A stretch of DNA of 8,916 bases from Bacillota bacterium (lineage in GTDB: Bacteria > Bacillota > Clostridia > Peptostreptococcales > Anaerovoracaceae), in contig JAUNBO010000006.1 of the NCBI GenBank assembly GCA_030527065.1, forward strand, positions 15,462 through 24,377, read 5' to 3'. Below, piece after piece: positions 1 through 6,446 of this stretch (positions are counted from its first letter, which is position 1; every line of letters begins with the position of its first letter). The notes beneath the pieces are model-generated. The model was not told where the DNA came from. It did no database searches and was given only the letters and a program-made list of their open reading frames with translations. Both the position numbers and the translations under genes were made by a program.

Positions 1-17
1 GAAAAGAGGAGAACAAC

Positions 18-701
18 ATGAAAAAATTTCTTATTATCTTACTGGCTCTGATCCTGGTATTTTCTTTTGCCGCCTGCGGCGGCGAAGAAGCCCCTGCCGC
101 CGACGGCGAAGAAGCTGCCGGCGGCGAAGCCGTGGAAGAAAACGGCGGCGAAGAAGAGAGCCAGGGCGATCCGATCCCGGCTTCCGGCAGCCTGCTGGAG
201 GAATTCCTTCTCACCACCCTGGACGCCACCCAGCATCCGGTCTACATGGCGTTCCGTACAGAGGTGGAGGGCCAGACCATAGAGGGCTTCTGGGCCATGA
301 AGGACGGCATGATCTACACGGAGAGCCAGACCACCGAAGGACGGGTGGCCAACCTGGACGACGGGGAAAACACCTATATCATCATGCACGATGAGAAAAT
401 GTACATGACCAACACCCTGAACGAAGGGGCCCTGGAGGGCATGGGCATGGACGCCCACATCATCGCCGGCGAGGAAGGCGCAGAGATCACCGTGGGCACA
501 GAGGAATACAACGGCGTTACCTACATCTGCGAGATCGTGGCCGATGACGAAGGCGAGACCCGCTTCCTCTTTGAACAGGACAGCAAGGACTGGAAATACA
601 TCATCAGCGAGGAGCAGGTGACGGAAGTGGTGGAATACGGCAACGATGTGGATGATTCCTGGTTCACCCTGCCCGCGGATTATACGCAGCTCTCCTTTTA
701 A
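18..701 (+). CDS. Secreted lipoprotein of unknown function
   Basis: The 227-residue product starts with a classic lipoprotein signal peptide: MKK, a hydrophobic stretch at residues 4-19, and a lipobox FAAC with the lipidated Cys at residue 20. Residues 21 to about 53 are a low-complexity Gly/Glu/Ala linker that probably tethers the globular part to the membrane surface. The rest, about 55-227, has alternating short polar and hydrophobic stretches that suggest a beta-rich fold (for example IEGFWAMKDGMIYTES and TYIIMHDEKMYMTN). The whole is very acidic. The start is fixed by an AGAGGAG ribosome binding site just upstream. The gene lies alone on the + strand, convergent with the minus-strand operon, and ends before a stem-loop terminator. 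Its promoter lies outside the window. I do not recognise a named family; an extracytoplasmic binding or LolA/LppX-like fold is possible but only a guess. Confidence 0.85.
   Translation: MKKFLIILLALILVFSFAACGGEEAPAADGEEAAGGEAVEENGGEEESQGDPIPASGSLLEEFLLTTLDATQHPVYMAFRTEVEGQTIEGFWAMKDGMIYTESQTTEGRVANLDDGENTYIIMHDEKMYMTNTLNEGALEGMGMDAHIIAGEEGAEITVGTEEYNGVTYICEIVADDEGETRFLFEQDSKDWKYIISEEQVTEVVEYGNDVDDSWFTLPADYTQLSF
81..156 (+). repeat. Imperfect GGCGAAGAAG repeats encoding the lipoprotein linker
   Basis: The decamer GGCGAAGAAG (Gly-Glu-Glu plus one base) occurs three times, at 81-90, 105-114 and 147-156, with a partial copy GGCGAAGC at 123-130. All copies are in the same reading frame and encode the Gly/Glu linker after the lipid-anchored cysteine. 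Such an array could vary in length between strains by slippage; that is inference. Confidence 0.6.
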
Positions 702-753
702 CTGATTTGACCGCAAAGAGATAAAAAACGCAGGTCAAAGAAATATCGTTCTG

Positions 754-789
754 AAAACGGCGGCGCCCTCCAGCGCCGCCGTCGTTTTT
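754..789. terminator. Intrinsic terminator between convergent genes
   Basis: A perfect 10-bp stem (ACGGCGGCGC at 757-766 with its complement at 773-782) encloses a 6-base loop. It is followed by CG and five T on the + strand (785-789) and preceded by AAAA at 754-757, which gives a weaker T run on the minus strand. It lies 53 bases after the lipoprotein stop and 66 bases after the last codon of the minus-strand operon. It therefore most likely terminates the lipoprotein gene strongly, and perhaps the opposing operon as well. Confidence 0.85.
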
Positions 790-814
790 CAATGCCGCCA
801 TCCCCGGGCAGGCC

Positions 815-840
815 CCGGCTTTGCCGCTCCCGCCGCTGGC
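815..840 (-). repeat. Solo arm related to the gmk-leader palindrome
   Basis: These 26 bases match 8638-8663 at 23 positions. The three differences are G/A, G/A and C/T transitions, and the orientation relative to the strand is the same. The similarity stops abruptly at 815 on the left. No matching second arm follows here, so this is a half-element or decayed copy. It begins 8 bases after the stop codon of the FAD-dependent dehydrogenase gene. Confidence 0.6.
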
Positions 841-847
841 ATATAGC

Positions 848-2230
848 CTATGAGCCGTATTCCGCCGCAATGCGCCGGGCCACGTGAATGCCGCTGGCTG
901 AAGCCTGGGAAAGAGAATGGGTGACCCCGGAGCCGTCCCCCAGGATATACAGGCCCTTCACCTTGGTTTCCAGGTTTCCGTCCACCTCTACCCGGGAGTT
1001 ATAGAACTTCACCTCCACGCCGTAGAGAAGCGTGTCCTCGTTGGCCGTTCCCGGTGCGATCTTATCCAGCGCATAGATCATCTCAATGATGTTGTCCAGC
1101 TGCCTCTTGGGTATCACCAGAGACAGGTCCCCCGCCGTGGCCTTCAGCGTAGGCCGGGTAAAGCATTTTTCCATGCGCCGTCGGCTGGACCGCCGTCCCT
1201 TCACCAGGTCGCCGAAGCGCTGGAGCAGCACGCCGCCCCCCAACATGTTGGAAAGCCGGGCAATGGATTCTCCGTACTCGTTGCTGTCCTTAAAGGGCTC
1301 CGTAAATTTGTTGGATACCAGCAGGGCAAAATTGGTGTTCTCCGTCCACAGAGCCGGGTCCGCATAGCTGTGGCCGTTGACGGTGACGATGCCGTTGGTG
1401 TTCTCCGAAACCACCTCCCCATAAGGATTCATGCAGAAGGTCCGGACCATATCGTTGTACTTATCCGTTTTATAGACGATCTTACTCTCATAGACCTCGT
1501 CGGTGATGTGCTTGAATACTTCCGCCGGGAGCTCCACCCGGACGCCGATGTCCACCCGGTTGCTGTTCATGCCGATGCCCAGCTTGTGGCAGACGCCGGA
1601 GATCCACTTGGAGCCGGAGCGGCCCGTGGCCAGCACCAGCTGACTGCAGGTATACTCTTCCCCGTTGTCCGCCGTGATCCGGAACCCTTTCTCCAGGGCC
1701 TCCACGGACTCCGCCGCCACGCCGAATACCATCTCCACCTTATCCCGGGTATAGTTGAATATTTTCTCCAATATTTTCACATTCCGGTCCGTGCCTAAGT
1801 GACGGACCCGGGCGTCCAGCAAATGGAGATCGTTGCGCAGAGCCAGGGTCTTCAGATCCGAAGCAGCGGTGGAATAGAGCTTGGCGTCTGCTCCTCCCAT
1901 GGAGCAGAGCACCTGGTCCACATATTCCATCAGGGCCATGGCGCCCTCCTGACCCACATATTCGTGAAGGTCCCCGCCGAATTGAGTGGTGATGTTATAT
2001 TTACCGTCGGACAAAGTTCCTGCGCCGCCGTAGCCGTTCATGATATGGCAGGGGCTGCATTTGATGCATCTCTCCGCCTTTCCCGCTTTTATGGGGCAGA
2101 TCCTGCCCTCCAGCGGACCGCCCTTCTCCATCATCAGCACCCGGGCCTTCACGTCCGATTTGGTCAGCTCATACGCCATAAACACACCGCCGGCGCCGGC
2201 GCCCACTATAATGACGTCATAATGCTTCAC
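848..2230 (-). CDS. FAD-dependent dehydrogenase, COG2509-like
   Basis: The product is a 460-residue flavoprotein of the uncharacterised NAD(P)/FAD-dependent oxidoreductase group. An N-terminal beta-alpha-beta nucleotide-binding motif is seen as VIIVGAGAGG (residues 6-15). It is followed by a cysteine cluster, Cys45, Cys55, Cys58 and Cys61, running directly into GYGGAGTLSDGKYN (66-79), a combination typical of COG2509 proteins. The C-terminus carries GLYILGDGSGVTHSLSQASA, the second FAD-contacting segment. The start is GTG, because the only frame-compatible codon placed after the GGGGGAAG ribosome binding site is this GTG. It overlaps the stop of the upstream CYTH gene by four bases (GTGA), a sign of translational coupling. 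The open frame continues further upstream, but that part is the CYTH gene read in another frame. Substrate and electron acceptor are unknown. It is probably cytoplasmic, since no signal peptide or membrane segment is seen. Confidence 0.88.
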   Translation of the reverse strand: MKHYDVIIVGAGAGGVFMAYELTKSDVKARVLMMEKGGPLEGRICPIKAGKAERCIKCSPCHIMNGYGGAGTLSDGKYNITTQFGGDLHEYVGQEGAMALMEYVDQVLCSMGGADAKLYSTAASDLKTLALRNDLHLLDARVRHLGTDRNVKILEKIFNYTRDKVEMVFGVAAESVEALEKGFRITADNGEEYTCSQLVLATGRSGSKWISGVCHKLGIGMNSNRVDIGVRVELPAEVFKHITDEVYESKIVYKTDKYNDMVRTFCMNPYGEVVSENTNGIVTVNGHSYADPALWTENTNFALLVSNKFTEPFKDSNEYGESIARLSNMLGGGVLLQRFGDLVKGRRSSRRRMEKCFTRPTLKATAGDLSLVIPKRQLDNIIEMIYALDKIAPGTANEDTLLYGVEVKFYNSRVEVDGNLETKVKGLYILGDGSGVTHSLSQASASGIHVARRIAAEYGS

Positions 2231-2871
2231 TCTTTTTCTTCCCCCTTTGAACTGTCCAGGAACGCCAGACCCCGGGCATATTTGCTCCGGCTTTCCGGCT
2301 TCAGGCCGAAGCGTTGCGCCACGCCCTCCCCGATTTCCATCAGGCTTTTCTGATCTCCCGTAAACAGCTCCACCTCTAATTCGCACAGCGGCAGGCAGCC
2401 GGCATCGGTGATGATCTCTCCCACGTCTATGGCCACCTCGCATAGGCAGTCCCCCGTATCCACCCGCAGCTTCCGCCGCAGGAAGTGGATCTCCAGCATG
2501 CAGCGCAGGGGGCGCTCCCCCACCAGCTTCAGGAGCTCCTGGCCCTCCCGGCTCTCCTGAAAAATGGCCGGCGAAGGCTGGATGAGGCAGGCGTTGTCCC
2601 GGATGGGCACGTTGATTTCCCGGCGCACATGCAGAGCCTCGTTGCCGCTGTTCTTCTGCTTCAGCGTGGCCATGGCTCCCGTTCCCTCTGTACGCACCCG
2701 GAAGGAAATGTAATTGCTTCTGAGGACCTGATCCTCCGTATCGAAGTAAGCGCCTTTCATGATCACGGCTTCCCGGGACCCGGCGTCTTCCACGGAGGCA
2801 AAGTGATCGCTCTCCCAGATGCGGTCCGCCGTCTCTCTGTCCGGAATGTTGTATTTCAATTCAATTTCCAT
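2227..2871 (-). CDS. CYTH domain protein (putative triphosphatase)
   Basis: The 214-residue product fits the CYTH (triphosphate tunnel metalloenzyme) fold over its full length. It shows the N-terminal ExExK signature (Glu2, Glu4, Lys6), YFDT at 42-45, basic residues FRVR (57-60), TLK (69-71) and RREI (83-86), the acidic strands CEVAID (144-149) and ELEVEL (164-169), and the terminal SKYARG (196-201) with its conserved Lys. Family members bind triphosphate with a divalent metal; known activities include inorganic triphosphatase, thiamine triphosphatase and class IV adenylate cyclase. Which applies here cannot be read from the sequence; inorganic triphosphatase is most likely. The ATG at 2871 has AGGGA eight bases upstream; a TTG two codons earlier sits too close to that site. 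The gene overlaps the DUF3842 gene by 11 bases and the FAD gene by four. Confidence 0.9.
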   Translation of the reverse strand: MEIELKYNIPDRETADRIWESDHFASVEDAGSREAVIMKGAYFDTEDQVLRSNYISFRVRTEGTGAMATLKQKNSGNEALHVRREINVPIRDNACLIQPSPAIFQESREGQELLKLVGERPLRCMLEIHFLRRKLRVDTGDCLCEVAIDVGEIITDAGCLPLCELEVELFTGDQKSLMEIGEGVAQRFGLKPESRSKYARGLAFLDSSKGEEKE

Positions 2872-3277
2872 AAGCAAGTTCCCTTATCTTTCTCACCGCC
2901 GCATCTATGTAAAAACGCAGTCCCTTGTCCTCTACGCCGGCGATATAAATGCCGCAGCGGTTCACCGGTATCAACACCTTATGCGCCCGGCTCTCTCCTA
3001 TGGCCCGGGCCATGGCCGGGCTCAGCTCTCCCATCATGGAATTGGCCGCCAGAATGGCCGTGACCCCCACTATGACGTCCGCCCGGCCGGCGTTTACCAC
3101 AATGGCGTTTTCTCCCGTGGCGCCTTCCCGGGCCCCGGCCTTCATCATCTGGCTGGTGGCGGCGGAATTGGTTCCCAGGGCCAGCAGCTCCACTCCCGGC
3201 AGCGCCGCTTCCAGAAGCTTTTCCACCAGAGTCCGGCCGATGCCGCCGCCCTGTCCGTCTATCACTGCTACGATCAT
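2861..3277 (-). CDS. DUF3842 family protein
   Basis: The 138-residue product begins MIVAVIDGQGGGIG, a Rossmann-like strand and glycine-rich turn. It continues with VELLALGTNSAAT (29-41), NAIVVNAGRADVIVG (57-71) and HKVLIPVNRCGIYIAGV (99-115). This pattern and length match DUF3842, a family seen mainly in Firmicutes with no known function. The glycine-rich loop suggests nucleotide or cofactor binding, but this is inference. An AGGAGG site lies seven bases before the ATG, inside the end of the upstream gene, and the start overlaps that gene's stop by four bases (ATGA). The product is predicted cytoplasmic, as no signal peptide is seen. Confidence 0.85.
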   Translation of the reverse strand: MIVAVIDGQGGGIGRTLVEKLLEAALPGVELLALGTNSAATSQMMKAGAREGATGENAIVVNAGRADVIVGVTAILAANSMMGELSPAMARAIGESRAHKVLIPVNRCGIYIAGVEDKGLRFYIDAAVRKIRELAYGN

Positions 3278-3852
3278 TCTGCTTCCTCCTGTGGACGGTC
3301 CGAAGGGGCTTCCCCTCCGTCCTTCTCCGAAGGCGAACTTCCGTCCTTCCGGGCCGCCGCCTCCGCTTTCGCCTTTTTCCGGGCCGCCCGCAGCTTTCTC
3401 TTCAATTCCCCGTGGGCGTCCGGCTCCACCCGTATGGCGCCGGAGGTCATGAAGCCCACCGTCACCACCTTCCCCAGAGTCTGGGTGGCTGCGCCGATCT
3501 TTTCCTTATCGCCTTCCAGAACGCCGTCCTTTATGACTCCCAGCTCATCGGTCACCAGGTGGAAGTTGTGGACCCAGTTGCCCACTATGCCCATTCCGGC
3601 CCGCTTCACCTGCTTCTTGCCCCGGTGTATCTTCCTGGGCTGCTTCTGCAATTTTCCCGCCGCCATGCGGACTGCGCCGCTGGCAGCCTCTCCCACCAGG
3701 CCCCCGGTGTAGAGGGTGGAATCCATCACGCTGTTTCCCAGCTCGTCCAGAAACTTCACCCGGGTCATCTTGCCTGTGAAGGAAAGGGCTCCTCCCACAA
3801 GGCCTCCCACGGCGGCTCCCAGAAGGATGCCTGTTTTTTTGATCTTATCCAT
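3274..3852 (-). CDS. Glycine-rich hydrophobic-N-terminus protein, unknown function
   Basis: I do not recognise this 192-residue protein. Visible parts, in order: a short basic start (MDKIKK); a glycine-zipper-like hydrophobic stretch (GILLGAAVGGLVGGALSF, residues 8-25); a second Gly/Ala-rich segment (about 50-66); a strongly basic patch KLQKQPRKIHRGKKQVKR (67-84); a middle domain with GNWVHNFHLVTDELGVIKDG (91-110); and a long Lys/Arg/Ala helix (about 149-169) ending in a Ser/Glu/Asp-rich tail (171-192). The arrangement would suit a protein that inserts in or lies against the membrane and has a charged cytoplasmic end. GGAG lies nine bases before the ATG. It is the second gene of the five-gene operon, and its stop overlaps the DUF3842 start. 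Confidence 0.75.
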   Translation of the reverse strand: MDKIKKTGILLGAAVGGLVGGALSFTGKMTRVKFLDELGNSVMDSTLYTGGLVGEAASGAVRMAAGKLQKQPRKIHRGKKQVKRAGMGIVGNWVHNFHLVTDELGVIKDGVLEGDKEKIGAATQTLGKVVTVGFMTSGAIRVEPDAHGELKRKLRAARKKAKAEAAARKDGSSPSEKDGGEAPSDRPQEEAE

Positions 3853-3880
3853 TTTCTTCTGCTCCGTTGCGATATCCGCA

Positions 3881-3898
3881 GCGTCCCCCGCCGGACGC
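3881..3898 (-). other. Small stem-loop between DUF4330 gene and next gene
   Basis: A 6-bp stem (GCGTCC with GGACGC) and a 6-base loop lie in the 45-base gap between the two genes and touch the stop codon of the upstream gene. No T run follows on either strand, so it is not an intrinsic terminator. It could slow 3'-end decay or modulate translation of the next gene, or be chance in GC-rich DNA. Confidence 0.35.
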
Positions 3899-4386
3899 TA
3901 TTCCTCTATCTCCATATACCGTATGCTGCCGGTGGCGGAAAAAGTCTCCGTCTTTATGGTAAGCGAGCGGCCCACCCGGGCTTCCTGCCCGCCCACCATC
4001 AGGGAGGGGCTGTCCGGCGACACCGTGGAGCGGATGCGGAACACCACGTTTTTCAGGGTGGGGTCCACGGTCTCCACGAGAGTGCCGTCGTCGGTCTGCG
4101 CCGTATCCGTGAAGTCCTCCAGCCAGATTTCTTCTATGATGTCCCCGGTGAAATTGTTCCCGCTCATCAGGGCTTTGCCCGCCAGCTCCTGCCGCTCCAA
4201 CTCCTCTATGAAGTCAGGCTCCGCTCCGATCACCACCACTTCCGTCACCATCTCCGCCGCAGAAACCTCTGCCACATCCTCCGGCTTCAGAAGCTGGAAA
4301 GCTCCCAGGACCACGGCCCCCAGCACCAGCAGGATCACCAGCAGATCCAATATATGAAGTTTTCCAAACAATTTGCCTTCCCGCAT
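3898..4386 (-). CDS. DUF4330 family membrane-anchored protein
   Basis: The 162-residue product has a short basic start containing GKLFGKLHILDLL, a layout characteristic of DUF4330. One membrane segment covers about residues 12-33 (LDLLVILLVLGAVVLGAFQLL). An extracytoplasmic beta-rich domain follows, with acidic stretches, VVFRIRSTVSPDSPSLMVGGQEARVG (about 114-139) and a closing GSIRYMEIEE. The single N-terminal segment acts as a signal anchor, so the bulk probably faces outside. The family has no assigned function. A GGGGGAAG site precedes the ATG by a few bases. This is the first gene of the five-gene operon and follows the promoter at 4435-4463. Confidence 0.82.
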   Translation of the reverse strand: MREGKLFGKLHILDLLVILLVLGAVVLGAFQLLKPEDVAEVSAAEMVTEVVVIGAEPDFIEELERQELAGKALMSGNNFTGDIIEEIWLEDFTDTAQTDDGTLVETVDPTLKNVVFRIRSTVSPDSPSLMVGGQEARVGRSLTIKTETFSATGSIRYMEIEE

Positions 4387-4434
4387 CTGTCTTCCCCCGC
4401 AAGCTCCCCTCCGCCATATGTATCATGTCCTACC

Positions 4435-4463
4435 ATTATGCCCTAAAAAAAGAGTTTTTGCAA
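4435..4463 (-). promoter_or_regulatory. Sigma-A-type promoter for the five-gene operon
   Basis: Read on the minus strand: TTGCAA (4463-4458), a 17-base spacer containing a T-rich stretch, then CATAAT (4440-4435). The -10 box differs from consensus at one position and the spacing is ideal. It lies about 48 bases before the ATG of the DUF4330 gene and downstream of the tsf terminator, so it fits as the operon's own promoter. Confidence 0.75.
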
Positions 4464-4531
4464 TTCCCAATCTGCGTTCTCCGCTGAACTCCCACCTGGA
4501 TCTGCCCTGCCGCCGGCCTGCGCCAGCAGTG

Positions 4532-4573
4532 AAAAATCCTCACAAACGGTATGTTTGTGCCGTCTGTGAGGAT
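4532..4573 (-). terminator. Strong intrinsic terminator of rpsB-tsf
   Basis: On the minus strand, the 14-base arms ATCCTCACAGACGG (4573-4560) and CCGTTTGTGAGGAT (4549-4536) pair fully with one G-U wobble around a 10-base loop. They are followed at once by a T run (4536-4532). It starts 33 bases after the tsf stop codon and separates rpsB-tsf from the next operon. Confidence 0.93.
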
Positions 4574-4606
4574 CCACATTCTCAAAAGTTTGCAGCAAGG
4601 CCCTTT

Positions 4607-5521
4607 TTACTGGCCCATCTGTTTGGCCACTTCCTCTGCGAAGTTTTCTTCCTTCTTTTCCAGGCCCTCGCCTACCTCAAAGCGGATCATTTCCACCACC
4701 TTGATGGGGCAGCCCAGCTCTTTGGCCACGCCGTCCACATATTCCTGAACGGTGACGTCCATGTTCTTCACGAACTTCTGCTCCATCAGGCAGGTTTCCT
4801 TCAGTTCCTTCTTCAGCCGGCCCATCACCATCTTTTCCACGATGTTGGCGGGCTTGCCTTCGTTCAGAGCCTGCTGGATGAGGATCTTCTTTTCGTTTTC
4901 AATGTAGTCCGGATCCACGGCGGATTCGTCTATGAACTTGGGGCTCATGGAAGCCACCTGCATGGCTACGTCCTTGCCCACCGTGGCCACCTGCTCCTGG
5001 GTGGCTGTGGTTTCCAGACCGATGATCACGCCGATGCGGCCTGCGCCGTGAACATAGCCCACATGGACCACGCCGGGCTTTGCACAGCGGATGAAGCGGC
5101 GGATGTTCATGTTCTCGCCGATCTTGGCGATCTTGTTGTTCAGAGCTTCCTTTACGGTGCCCTCTCCATGATAATCCATTTCCAGGAAAGCGTCCATATC
5201 CGGGTTCTGACAGTTCAGAGCCATGGCCGCCAGCTTATCCACAAACTCTATGAATTCCTCGTTCTTGGCTACAAAGTCCGTTTCGGAATTGACCTCTATG
5301 ATGGCGGCTTCCTTGCCGCCCTCTGAGAATACCAGCTTTACCAGGCCCTGGGACGCAATGCGTCCGGCCTTCTTGGCGGCCTTGGCCAGACCCTTTTCTC
5401 TCAGAAGCTCTATGGCCTTTTCTATATCCGCCTCCGCTTCCATGAGGACCTTTTTGCAGTCCATCATGCCGGCGCCGGTGCGCTCTCTCAGCTCTTTTAC
5501 CAATGCGGCTGTTACTTCCAT
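4607..5521 (-). CDS. tsf: Translation elongation factor Ts
   Basis: EF-Ts is the guanine nucleotide exchange factor that recycles EF-Tu-GDP during translation elongation. The 304-residue product has the N-terminal UBA-like module with LVKELRERTGAGMMDCKKVL (8-27). The signature NSETDFVAKNEEF (78-90) contacts EF-Tu. The dimerisation core includes HVGYVHGAGRIGVIIGLE, and the C-terminal module includes LMEQKFVKNMDVTVQEYV. Length is normal for the family. The ATG at 5521 was chosen because the protein then starts MEVTAALV, as in relatives. An AGGAG site lies about ten bases upstream, and a TTG two codons earlier is possible but unlikely. The gene lies 22 bases after rpsB and is surely cotranscribed with it. 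It is followed by a terminator rather than by pyrH. Confidence 0.97.
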   Translation of the reverse strand: MEVTAALVKELRERTGAGMMDCKKVLMEAEADIEKAIELLREKGLAKAAKKAGRIASQGLVKLVFSEGGKEAAIIEVNSETDFVAKNEEFIEFVDKLAAMALNCQNPDMDAFLEMDYHGEGTVKEALNNKIAKIGENMNIRRFIRCAKPGVVHVGYVHGAGRIGVIIGLETTATQEQVATVGKDVAMQVASMSPKFIDESAVDPDYIENEKKILIQQALNEGKPANIVEKMVMGRLKKELKETCLMEQKFVKNMDVTVQEYVDGVAKELGCPIKVVEMIRFEVGEGLEKKEENFAEEVAKQMGQ

Positions 5522-5543
5522 GATCAATGCTCTCCTTTACTTT

Positions 5544-6323
5544 CTACTCGTTATCCGCTGCCGTTTCCGCTTCCGCTTCCGGCGCCGCTTCTTCGGCTTC
5601 CTCCGCCGCTTCCGCTGCTCCGTCGCCTTCATCGTAGGATTCGCCCTGGTTGCCTTCTATCACTGCGTCGGCCATTTTTCCGGCGATGAGCTTCACCGCC
5701 CGGATGGCGTCGTCGTTGGCGGGGATGATGTAATCCACATCGTCCGGGTCACAGTTGGTATCCACGATGCCTACGATGGGAATGCCCAGGATGCGGGCTT
5801 CTCTTACGGCTATTTTTTCTTTCTTGGGGTCCACCACGAAGATGGCGCCGGGCATGCCTCTCATCTCTTTGATGCCGCCCAGATATTTCTCCAGCTTTTC
5901 CTGCTCCAGACGCAGCTTGCCCACTTCCTTCTTGGTGAGGGCGTCGAAGGTGCCGTCTGTTTCCATGGCCTTTATCTCGTTCAGCCGTTTGATCCGCAGG
6001 GAGATGGTCTTGTAATTGGTGAGCATGCCGCCCAGCCAACGCTCGTTGACGAAGAACTGGCCGCAGCGGACCGCCTCGTCTGCAATGGCCGCCTGGGCCT
6101 GCTTTTTGGTCCCCACAAACAGGACCGGCTTCCCCTCCGCCGCCACGCTCTGCATGAAATTGTAAGCCTCGTCGATTTTCTTTACGGTCTTCTGAAGGTC
6201 GATGATGTAGATGCCGTTTCTTTCGGTGAAGATGTAGGGAGCCATTTTGGGGTTCCATCTCCGGGTCTGATGCCCGAAATGCACACCGGCTTCCAGCAGC
6301 TGTTTCATAGATATGACTGACAT
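5544..6323 (-). CDS. rpsB: Small ribosomal subunit protein S2
   Basis: S2 binds late to the 30S subunit between head and body and is needed for mRNA binding and S1 function. The 259-residue product carries the signature VHFGHQTRRWNPKM (14-27), then YIIDLQKT, FVGTKKQA, NERWLGGMLTNYKT, PGAIFVVDPKKEKIAVREA and DPDDVDYIIPANDDAIRAV, in the family order. The last 35 or so residues are an acidic Ala/Glu tail that is variable among S2 proteins. The ATG at 6323 is fixed by an excellent AGGAGGT site seven bases upstream. The open frame runs 36 codons further upstream, but that stretch is the untranslated leader. It is the first gene of the rpsB-tsf unit. Confidence 0.97.
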   Translation of the reverse strand: MSVISMKQLLEAGVHFGHQTRRWNPKMAPYIFTERNGIYIIDLQKTVKKIDEAYNFMQSVAAEGKPVLFVGTKKQAQAAIADEAVRCGQFFVNERWLGGMLTNYKTISLRIKRLNEIKAMETDGTFDALTKKEVGKLRLEQEKLEKYLGGIKEMRGMPGAIFVVDPKKEKIAVREARILGIPIVGIVDTNCDPDDVDYIIPANDDAIRAVKLIAGKMADAVIEGNQGESYDEGDGAAEAAEEAEEAAPEAEAETAADNE

Positions 6324-6441
6324 GTTTTTTACCTCCTGGTTTTTCCTCCACCCTGCGTGCCCGGAACGCCACCCGCAAGGGGCACCAGCCTTCCAGTGGC
6401 AGGATGTGCGAATTGAAATCAGGCCGCCCAAAGGCGAGCCT
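6324..6441 (-). promoter_or_regulatory. rpsB 5' leader with stem-loop at its 5' end
   Basis: About 117 bases separate the probable transcription start from the rpsB ATG. At the 5' end, 6441-6421 forms an 8-bp stem AGGC(U)CGCC/GGCGGCCU with one bulged U and a UUUG loop. Weaker GC-rich pairings follow (for example GCGU/ACGC around 6370-6350), and then the AGGAGGT ribosome binding site. S2 autoregulates through an rpsB leader in gammaproteobacteria; whether this leader does so is unknown and I do not recognise a described motif. Confidence 0.5.
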
Positions 6442-6446
6442 TAATA

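Noticed and set aside
39..716. 225-codon open frame antisense to the lipoprotein gene
   Set aside because: It mirrors the lipoprotein frame, has no family motifs, and the + strand gene has a signal peptide, lipobox and ribosome binding site.
917..2353. Long + strand open frames (293 and 184 codons) opposite the flavoprotein gene
   Set aside because: They are antisense to a gene with clear FAD motifs, are rich in His/Pro/Val as expected for GC-rich shadow frames, and have no ribosome binding site.
2231..2443. Upstream extension of the flavoprotein reading frame by 71 codons
   Set aside because: The extension is another frame of the CYTH gene. The GTG at 2230 has a good ribosome binding site and begins the FAD-binding fold at the expected residue.
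2819..4446. Overlapping + strand open frames of up to 344 codons opposite the DUF operon
   Set aside because: Shadow frames with low-complexity Pro/Ser/His content. The minus-strand genes have overlapping starts and stops and strong ribosome binding sites.
4522..4531. Ten-base match GCCAGCAGTG to the gmk-leader palindrome arm, next to the tsf terminator
   Set aside because: It is short enough to be expected by chance in a window of this size and the match does not extend, though it is worth including in a repeat search.
5223..6320. 365-codon + strand open frame spanning tsf and rpsB
   Set aside because: It runs antisense through two certain translation genes. Its Arg/Phe-rich stretch is the complement of the acidic S2 tail.
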